From positions 1 through 6,614 of the forward strand of contig CBFCXR010000144.1 in NCBI GenBank assembly GCA_965602045.1: a stretch of 6,614 nt of DNA. The letters run 5' to 3'. Below the pieces are notes generated by a model. The model was not told the origin of the DNA. It was given only the letters and a program-made list of their open reading frames with translations, and did no database searches. Numbering within the stretch: the stretch's first letter is position 1; each line of letters begins with the position of its first letter. The translations under genes were made by a program, and so were the position numbers. Shown piece by piece: positions 1 through 4,935 of the stretch. The DNA is from G020354785 sp965602045. GTDB taxonomy: Bacteria > Bacteroidota > Bacteroidia > Bacteroidales > UBA10428.

Positions 1-1
1 A

Positions 2-160
2 CTTGGAAAAGAAATTCAAACTTTAGTAAACGATTTTAAAAAATCAGGCACTTATTCCTTTAATATTGATGCAAGTAAACTTTCAAGCGGTATATATTTC
101 TACAAATTGCATGTAGGAAATAATTTTGTAAAAACAAAGAAGATGTTACTTTTAAAATAG
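2..160 (+). CDS. C-terminal end of a type IX secretion system cargo protein (partial)
   Basis: This is the last 52 codons of a gene that starts left of the window; frame 2 reads through to TAG at 158-160. The protein ends with the pattern of the type IX sorting domain: LGKEIQTLV near the left edge, then SGTYSFNIDASKLSSGIYFY, then a short strand and the basic tail KTKKMLLLK. In this family the domain forms a small beta sandwich that is recognised at the outer membrane and removed when the protein is released or anchored. The functional part of the protein is outside the window, so its activity is unknown. The gene faces the LamG gene at 305-1405 tail to tail. The domain call is good; it rests on the consensus GxYxxxxxxxxLxxGIYFYKL and the lysine-rich end. 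Confidence 0.8.
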   Translation, partial: LGKEIQTLVNDFKKSGTYSFNIDASKLSSGIYFYKLHVGNNFVKTKKMLLLK

Positions 161-184
161 CATTGCCACATAACCAAAAAATGC

Positions 185-280
185 AGTTGACGCAAAGGGT
201 AAGGGAAACTTGAACGTTTTACGCTCCGCATAAAGTTATGCTAAAATTTAAAGTTAAATCTACCGCATCTTTGCGCAACT
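185..280. repeat. Inverted-repeat element between convergent genes
   Basis: AGTTGACGCAAAG (185-197) is matched on the other strand by CTTTGCGCAACT (269-280), with a single unpaired A at 190. Between these arms lies a second perfect inverted repeat, GCATAA-AG-TTATGC (228-241). RNA from either strand could therefore fold into a 12-bp outer stem with a bulge and an inner hairpin. It lies between two genes that converge, so a role in ending transcription from both sides is plausible, but no good U-run follows either arm. The CGCAAAG core resembles short intergenic repeats found many times in some genomes, so a small dispersed palindromic element is the main alternative. Confidence 0.5.
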
Positions 281-304
281 CATTTTAAACATTAGCCATT
301 TAAA

Positions 305-1405
305 TTAGGGAGAAAATAAAATCATAATTCCTTTTGAGTAAGAACCGGTCTGTAACTCTGCAAAATAAATACCGTCCGTTAGTCCGCTGCCATCGAATTG
401 CACTTTGTGTGTTCCGGCTGACCGCATGCCGTCCAATAGAACTGCCACTTCCTGGCCTAAAGAATTATAAACTTTTAATTTTGCATGACTGTTTTCCTGC
501 AGTTTAAAGCTGAATGTCGTTATCGAATTAAACGGATTAGGATAATTCTTAAGTGAAACAGATTTACTCTGTGCCACATCTGCCACACCGTTGGTACCTG
601 CTTCCATGACTGGGTTTCCATCCCCGTTGTTATACAGGTATTCGATCTCTTCTGTGGTAAGAGTCCGGTTCCATATAGCAACATCATCTATTATGCCTGA
701 AAAGAACTTATTTAATCCTCCTTTAGATGGATCGTTGGACATTAGGCATCCAATATAAGCGTTATATTGGGTATTGGAAATGGCGTAGTTTTGCGGCAAG
801 GTAATATCGGGATGGTTCATCATGCCTTCATCTTCCGCTCCATCAACATATAAACGCAAGGTAAGCGAATCACGAAAAGCAACGATATGATGCCATTTGT
901 CATCAGCAACTTCAGTTGTTCCTCCTGGATCATACTTCCCTACGCCTGAGGGCTCATCACCATCGTCATCAAGGATAAACCAAATGGTGCCATTAGCATC
1001 ACCTAACAAAGCTTTATCAATAACCAAATGGTAGCGTCTGCCTCCAGCGTCATCTCCACCTTTGCCAAAGATGGTCCTGTCCTCGAATTGGTTTGTTTTT
1101 ACCCATGCACTAATGGTAAAATCACTGGCGCCGAATTCAAGAACTGTGTTATTGCCACAGTCCACATAATCATTGAGACCGTTGAACGACAGTGCCTTGC
1201 CAAACATTCCGTTCACCCATGCAGCTGCACCATGAATTTTTCCATCGTCATTGTTACCACTTGCGTCAACAGTGATGGAATCAGCTCCCTCATCAAGTGG
1301 CCAGTAACCTACCAATCCACTGGAAACATCCTGACTTACAACAGTTGTATTATAACCTAATATTAAAACAAGAAAGGCTAATAAAAGTTTGATTTTTGAT
1401 TTCAT
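305..1405 (-). CDS. Secreted LamG-domain protein with type IX sorting domain
   Basis: This 366-residue protein is complete. Residues 1-25 form a signal peptide: basic MKSKIK, a hydrophobic core LLLAFLVLILG, and probable cleavage near VVSQ. Residues about 31-260 are a laminin-G/concanavalin-A-like jelly roll, with the start LVGYWPLDEG, the middle WHHIVAFRD and LRLYVDG, and the end FSGIIDDVAIWNRTLTTEEI. Such domains usually bind sugars or act as adhesive modules; no catalytic domain is present, so the ligand is unknown. Residues about 283-366 are the type IX C-terminal domain, with YPNPFN at 288-293, LKVYNSLGQEV at 310-320 and a DGIYFAEL strand. The protein should pass the inner membrane by Sec and the outer membrane by the type IX machinery. 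The ATG at 1403-1405 is preceded by the purine-rich AAAGAGA seven bases upstream, which supports this start. The gene stands alone, divergent from the CO dehydrogenase operon. Confidence 0.88.
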   Translation of the reverse strand: MKSKIKLLLAFLVLILGYNTTVVSQDVSSGLVGYWPLDEGADSITVDASGNNDDGKIHGAAAWVNGMFGKALSFNGLNDYVDCGNNTVLEFGASDFTISAWVKTNQFEDRTIFGKGGDDAGGRRYHLVIDKALLGDANGTIWFILDDDGDEPSGVGKYDPGGTTEVADDKWHHIVAFRDSLTLRLYVDGAEDEGMMNHPDITLPQNYAISNTQYNAYIGCLMSNDPSKGGLNKFFSGIIDDVAIWNRTLTTEEIEYLYNNGDGNPVMEAGTNGVADVAQSKSVSLKNYPNPFNSITTFSFKLQENSHAKLKVYNSLGQEVAVLLDGMRSAGTHKVQFDGSGLTDGIYFAELQTGSYSKGIMILFSP

Positions 1406-1441
1406 AGTTAATTCTCTTTAATATAGTTAAAAAATAGAATT

Positions 1442-1462
1442 TAAATATATCAAATATATTTA
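1442..1462 (-). promoter_or_regulatory. Candidate promoter of the LamG gene, within an AT palindrome
   Basis: On the - strand TATATTTG (1451-1458) fits the Bacteroidota -7 element TAnnTTTG and lies about 45 bases before the ATG at 1405. It sits inside an imperfectly spaced palindrome, TAAATATAT-CAA-ATATATTTA (1442-1462), which could be an operator or only a product of AT richness. I see no convincing -33 TTG element at the usual distance, so the call is weak. Confidence 0.3.
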
Positions 1463-1493
1463 TTATTACATTTATATTATTTGTTGAACTAAA

Positions 1494-1509
1494 CCGCCCC
1501 GAAGGGCGG
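1494..1509. terminator. GC-rich stem-loop, possible orphan terminator
   Basis: CCGCCC (1494-1499) pairs perfectly with GGGCGG (1504-1509). The loop reads CGAA on the + strand and UUCG on the - strand, where the closing C-UUCG-G is an exceptionally stable tetraloop. It stands out in very AT-rich surroundings. On the - strand it is preceded by AAAACTG and followed by UUUAGUU; on the + strand it is followed by CAGUUUUGUUU. Either side could be a weak intrinsic terminator, but no intact gene lies upstream on either strand. It may insulate the LamG gene from - strand transcription coming from the right, or it may be left over from a lost gene. Confidence 0.5.
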
Positions 1510-1589
1510 CAGTTTTGTTTGACTTTTTTGCAAATACCAATAAAAGCATTTACATTGAAATCATATATAAATCATTAAAATATAAATTT

Positions 1590-1872
1590 ATGAAAAATTT
1601 TAAAAAAATTACCTTCAAGAGGTAGAATTAAGGAATTTAATTCTGGGCCAAATGAAAATCAGTTACACGATGTATGTTTTGTTGATAGTGACACTGGTTG
1701 GTGCGTTGGATATAAAGGAACAATTCTTAAAACAACAAACAGTGGTGAAGATTGGGTCTTACAAGAATGTGATTCTACGTTTAGTTTGCAAACGGTATCT
1801 TGCATTAACGGCAATGTTTGTTGGGTTGGTGTGAAGAGATACAGGACAAGAATCCGAATGAGCATGGGATGA
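1590..1872 (+). pseudogene. Remnant of a Ycf48-like beta-propeller repeat protein
   Basis: One frame is open from 1594 to the TGA at 1870-1872. From about 1651 it reads NENQLHDVCFVDSDTGWCV, then GYKGTILKTTNSGEDWVLQE, then a second blade start, SLQTVSCINGNVCWVGV. This is the repeat V-FVD--TGW-VG--GTILKTT-GG--W of Ycf48/BNR-type propellers, usually six or more blades in exported proteins. Here only about one and a half blades survive, and the repeat pattern stops abruptly at WVGV (about 1833). The reading frame has no start codon. A plausible old start, ATG at 1590 (MKNFKKITFKR), is in another frame and stops at 1623-1625. I read this as a gene broken by a large internal deletion and a frameshift. 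A short residual reading frame with no function is equally acceptable. Confidence 0.65.
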
Positions 1873-1910
1873 GCCAGGAAATAATAATATTTTGTTAAAG
1901 TTCCTCCAAT

Positions 1911-1959
1911 TTTGTTTTCAAATTGCTATTTTTATAATTTGATAATATAATTATATTAT
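1911..1959 (+). promoter_or_regulatory. Candidate promoter and 18-bp AT palindrome ahead of the operon
   Basis: Two overlapping promoter readings are possible. The Bacteroidota type is TTTG (1911-1914), 20 bases, then TAATTTG (1935-1941). The sigma-70 type is TTGCTA (1923-1928), 17 bases, then TATAAT (1946-1951). Covering the second -10 box is a perfect 18-bp palindrome, ATAATATAATTATATTAT (1942-1959), whose end lies 22 bases before the ATG at 1982. A dimeric repressor binding there would block transcription. The palindrome contains only A and T, so chance formation is a real possibility. It does not match the CooA site (TGTCA-N6-CGACA) or the FNR site (TTGAT-N4-ATCAA). Confidence 0.4.
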
Positions 1960-1981
1960 TCATTTCAAAACTTAATTTATC

Positions 1982-3031
1982 ATGCATTTTAATCCTAAGG
2001 GAAGCGCAACTGCAATTGGAAGCTTGCCTCATCTCAATCCCGGAGAAGCCGTAGATGAGATTTTAAGTTCAATTCCGGAAATTCCTTTTTGGCCGCAATT
2101 ACCAGGCATTGATTTCAGGGAGCAAATGGAAATCCAATATTGTGAAGGTTTGCCTTGTGTTAACCTGGATAAAGTAAATAAAAGAATGCATTTCGAGATG
2201 GGCGATGATCCCTCGGAAAAACTTGGAGAATTTTATGAAAATGTTGTTTCAGATAATTTAGAGTATTTTAAAATATCTCCTGAATTTAGCAGAGGTATTT
2301 ATGAAACAGAGAAGAGACTGAATAAAATTGATAAATCTTCCATAAAATATTTTAAGAGTCAAGTCACAGGCCCTCTTACTTATGGATTAAGCAGGACTGA
2401 TGAAAATAAAAGAGCAGTTTATTATAATGAAATATTCAGAGATGTTGTTGTTAAAGGTTTAATAATGAAAGCACGATGGATTTTAAATAAATTCAGTCAA
2501 TTTGGATTTAAACAAATCTGCTTTGTTGATGAACCTATATTATCTGCCTTTGGTTCTTCTACTTACGTAAGTGTGAAGAGAAATGAGGTTGTAGAATCTC
2601 TGAAAGAAATATATGATGCAATTCGCAATGACGGGGCTATTGTCGGGACACATTGCTGCGGTAACACAGAGTGGCCCATATTAATTGATGCAGGAGTTGA
2701 TATTATTAGTTTTGATGCTTATGAATATGGTGAAACAATTACATATTATCCTGAAGAAATAAAATCGTTTCTTGATAATGGTGGTGTATTGGCCTGGGGC
2801 ATTGTTCCGACATCTGAAAAAATAAATCAGGAAACACCTGAATCATTAATAACGTTGCTGTCTCAACATATTAATAAACTGGTTGATAAGGGTATTGACA
2901 GAGATTTACTATGGCAAAAATGCCTGATTACTCCAAGCTGCGGTACAGGTTCAATCGCCAGCCAATTGTCAGAGAAAGTGTTTAATTATTTAAAAAATAT
3001 AAGTAGTACAATACAAGAAAAGCCGTTTTAG
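1982..3031 (+). CDS. Core (folate-independent) methionine synthase, MetE/MesB-like
   Basis: The 349-residue protein matches only the C-terminal catalytic half of MetE, a UROD/MetE-like TIM barrel; the N-terminal folate-binding half is missing. Visible motifs are IGSLPH (12-17, compare IGSFPQ of MetE), PQLPGIDFREQM (38-49), VDEP (182-185, the homocysteine-site DEP motif), THCCG (223-227), FDAYE (244-248) and TPSCG (317-321). H224, C226, E248 and C320 reproduce the MetE zinc ligands; the 24-residue spacing from His to Glu equals that of E. coli H641-E665. Zinc activates the homocysteine thiol for methylation. Proteins of this build in Wood-Ljungdahl anaerobes form the MesB family, predicted to take methyl from a corrinoid protein rather than methyl-folate. 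The absence of uroporphyrinogen decarboxylase motifs argues against that enzyme. No Shine-Dalgarno is evident, but the start agrees with the IGSLP position. It heads the operon, 43 bases before the ferredoxin gene. The MesB assignment itself is inferred. Confidence 0.75.
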   Translation: MHFNPKGSATAIGSLPHLNPGEAVDEILSSIPEIPFWPQLPGIDFREQMEIQYCEGLPCVNLDKVNKRMHFEMGDDPSEKLGEFYENVVSDNLEYFKISPEFSRGIYETEKRLNKIDKSSIKYFKSQVTGPLTYGLSRTDENKRAVYYNEIFRDVVVKGLIMKARWILNKFSQFGFKQICFVDEPILSAFGSSTYVSVKRNEVVESLKEIYDAIRNDGAIVGTHCCGNTEWPILIDAGVDIISFDAYEYGETITYYPEEIKSFLDNGGVLAWGIVPTSEKINQETPESLITLLSQHINKLVDKGIDRDLLWQKCLITPSCGTGSIASQLSEKVFNYLKNISSTIQEKPF

Positions 3032-3074
3032 TTATAGTAGCATAGTCCTGATGATTGTTATGGCTTTAAAGTAA

Positions 3075-3590
3075 ATGATTATAAAAAACGAAGATGAAAT
3101 TATTGTGAAAAGAATTTATTGCCAGATAGATAAGTGCCTTTCTTGTCATTCGTGTGAAATTGCATGTGCTGTAACTCATTCAAAATCAAAAAAATTAGTA
3201 ACTGCAATAAATGAAAATCCCTTACCTCTGAAATTTATTAAGGTCGAATACATTGATGAAAAAGGAAAAATAAACGCTAAACGTTCTATAGCTATACAAT
3301 GTCGACAGTGTGAAGACCCCGTATGCCTTCAGGCATGTATAACAGGGGGCATTTATAAAGATAAAGAATCAGGAAATATTGTAATTGACCCTGAAAAATG
3401 TGTTGGATGCTGGTCATGTATTATGGTTTGCCCATTTGGAGTAATTATTCAAAATGAAAAAGACCATATAGCATCAAGATGTGATTTATGTGCTGATGAA
3501 GAAACGCCCCCATGTGTCATGGCGTGCCCGACAAAGGCGCTTGTGTATTGTGAGAACAATGAAGTAAATATAGAACATTTGGAACAATGA
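3075..3590 (+). CDS. cooF: CooF-like ferredoxin with four [4Fe-4S] clusters
   Basis: This 171-residue electron carrier of the CooF/HycB/DmsB type has four cysteine quartets: C21-C24-C27-C31, C76-C79-C84-C88, C109-C112-C115-C119 followed by P, and C136-C139-C147-C151 followed by P. The order and spacing are those of the four-cluster ferredoxin subunits that take electrons from CO dehydrogenase. No signal peptide or membrane segment is seen, so it should be cytoplasmic. In the operon it lies four bases before the flavoprotein and one gene before CooS, fitting a relay from CooS through this protein to the flavin. The start is uncertain: an in-frame stop lies directly before the ATG at 3075, but GTG at 3105 (giving MKRIYCQIDKC) fits better the usual CooF beginning, in which the first cluster lies close to the N terminus. 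C16 and C159 are extra cysteines outside the quartets. Confidence 0.85.
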   Translation: MIIKNEDEIIVKRIYCQIDKCLSCHSCEIACAVTHSKSKKLVTAINENPLPLKFIKVEYIDEKGKINAKRSIAIQCRQCEDPVCLQACITGGIYKDKESGNIVIDPEKCVGCWSCIMVCPFGVIIQNEKDHIASRCDLCADEETPPCVMACPTKALVYCENNEVNIEHLEQ

Positions 3591-3594
3591 GATT

Positions 3595-4866
3595 ATGAGT
3601 ATAATAATTGTTGGTAACAGTGCGGCAAGTACAGGAGCTATTGAAGCAATCAGAAAATATGACAGGAGTTGTTCGATTATTCAGTTCTCTGACGAAACTT
3701 ATCCTCTTTATTCAAGATGCCTGACTTCATATCATATCTCCGGAAAGGTTGACGACAAGAAAATTCTTTATAGGAATGCCAGCTTTCATAAAGAGATGCA
3801 GGTTGATTTACATACCGGTACTCGTATTATCGGGGTGGATCCTGTAAATCAACAGTTAACCTGCGAAAACCTTAAAACTTATCATTACGAAAAGTTGCTG
3901 ATAGCTACCGGGAGTTCACCGAAAATTCCTGATAATATTAAAAAAGACATAAAAGGAATATTTGTATTAAGAACAATTGAAAATGCTGTTGCAATAAAAA
4001 ACTATATTAAATATGCAAAGAATGCCACAGTTCTGGGTGGAGGACTAATAGGTATGAAGATAGCCGAGGCTTTAAGTATCTGCGGATTAAAAGTTACAGT
4101 TATAATACGTTCAAACAGAGTATTATCCCAAATGGTGGATTTGCAGGCGGCTCAGATTATTCAAAAAAGGCTGGAAGAAAGTAATATTGAAGTACTGACA
4201 GAAACAGATATTTCAGATGTGATTAGTAAGGATAAAAAAATTACAGCTGTAAAAACTGATTCCGGGAAAAATATTAAGTGTGAACTTTTGGTCGTGGCTA
4301 AAGGTGTTAATGCTAATACAGAATTGATTGACAATGCAGATATTAAAAAACACCGGGGAATTATCACTGATAAAAATATGCGGACTAATGATGAAAATGT
4401 TTTTGCCGCAGGAGATGTAGCCGAAACCTATGATATAGTGACAGAAGAACATAGTATCAACGCCCTGTGGACCTGTGCGGTACAGCAGGGCTATTTAGCA
4501 GGGTGTAATATAGTCGGAGAGCCAAAAGTCTATAATGGATCATTGGGTATGAATTCTCTCAGCTTTTTTAATACTTCACTTATATCTTATGGTATTAATA
4601 CACCAAAGAATGAATCGGAATTTAAAATTTTAATTGATGACAGGGAGAAACAAAACATTTACAAAAAAATTCTAATCAGGAATAATTGCATTAAAGGAAT
4701 TATTCTTGTGGGGAAAATTCGCAATGCCGGGATATTATTATCATTACTTCAAAGCCAGGCTGATGTTTCTTCTTTTGAAAATGAATTATTAAGTGATTAT
4801 TTTAATTACGGGACTATACTTAAATATGTTGGAAAAACAGAATTAGAAAGATATTATAATGCATAA
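3595..4866 (+). CDS. FAD/NAD(P)H-dependent oxidoreductase of the CO dehydrogenase module
   Basis: The 423-residue protein belongs to the pyridine nucleotide-disulfide reductase fold, near the NirB N-terminal region, NADH oxidase and rubredoxin reductase. The FAD-binding start is IIIVGNSAASTGAIEAIR (3-20), followed by LLIATGSSPKIP (101-112). The NAD(P)-binding Rossmann motif GGGLIG is at 148-153 and the second FAD motif VFAAGD at 269-274. A C-terminal domain covers about 315-423. There is no signal peptide. With CooF and CooS next to it, the likely job is to pass electrons from CO oxidation to NAD(P)+, or the reverse. NAD versus NADP preference cannot be read safely. C42 in YSRCLTSY lies close to the redox cysteine position of NADH oxidase and CoA-disulfide reductase, but the flanking residues differ. 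The start is four bases after the ferredoxin stop, suggesting translational coupling. Confidence 0.85.
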   Translation: MSIIIVGNSAASTGAIEAIRKYDRSCSIIQFSDETYPLYSRCLTSYHISGKVDDKKILYRNASFHKEMQVDLHTGTRIIGVDPVNQQLTCENLKTYHYEKLLIATGSSPKIPDNIKKDIKGIFVLRTIENAVAIKNYIKYAKNATVLGGGLIGMKIAEALSICGLKVTVIIRSNRVLSQMVDLQAAQIIQKRLEESNIEVLTETDISDVISKDKKITAVKTDSGKNIKCELLVVAKGVNANTELIDNADIKKHRGIITDKNMRTNDENVFAAGDVAETYDIVTEEHSINALWTCAVQQGYLAGCNIVGEPKVYNGSLGMNSLSFFNTSLISYGINTPKNESEFKILIDDREKQNIYKKILIRNNCIKGIILVGKIRNAGILLSLLQSQADVSSFENELLSDYFNYGTILKYVGKTELERYYNA

Positions 4867-4935
4867 AATTCTGAAATATAAAGCATTGAAGGGCGATTGA
4901 ATTTTATATTGAAATTTATGAAATAAGTTAAGAAT
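4867..4935 (+). other. Gap between flavoprotein and cooS, nothing recognised
   Basis: This is the longest gap inside the operon. It is AT-rich and has no stem-loop with a U-run, no convincing promoter pair and no clear Shine-Dalgarno before the cooS ATG (the preceding bases are AAGTTAAGAAT). I take it as a transcribed spacer, so cooS should be read from the same messenger as the upstream genes. Confidence 0.5.

Noticed and set aside
1028..1360. 110-codon open frame on the + strand
   Set aside because: It lies fully inside the LamG gene on the other strand and shows no domain pattern; the - strand protein has a signal peptide, a LamG fold and a sorting domain.
1652..1834. 60-codon + frame with a hydrophobic start (MKISYTMYVLLIVTLVGAL)
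   Set aside because: It resembles a signal peptide, but it is the out-of-frame reading of the propeller repeat, whose own frame gives clear family motifs.
1659..1865. 68-codon - frame opposite the propeller remnant
   Set aside because: It is antisense to the recognisable repeat and has no domain, no clear ribosome site and no neighbour support.
1873..1981. Cobalamin or SAM riboswitch ahead of the methionine synthase
   Set aside because: The leader is very short and almost entirely A and T; no B12 box or SAM-type stem arrangement is visible.
1982..3031. Reading the first operon gene as uroporphyrinogen decarboxylase
   Set aside because: The fold superfamily is shared, but the N-terminal decarboxylase arginine motif (RQAGR) is missing and the MetE zinc ligands are complete.
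3032..3074. Tiny frame MALK at 3060-3074 as a leader peptide
   Set aside because: Four codons, no attenuator structure beside it; consistent with chance in a 43-base spacer.
4161..4452. Two short - frames inside the flavoprotein gene
   Set aside because: Both are antisense to a complete conserved protein and have low-complexity composition typical of shadow frames.
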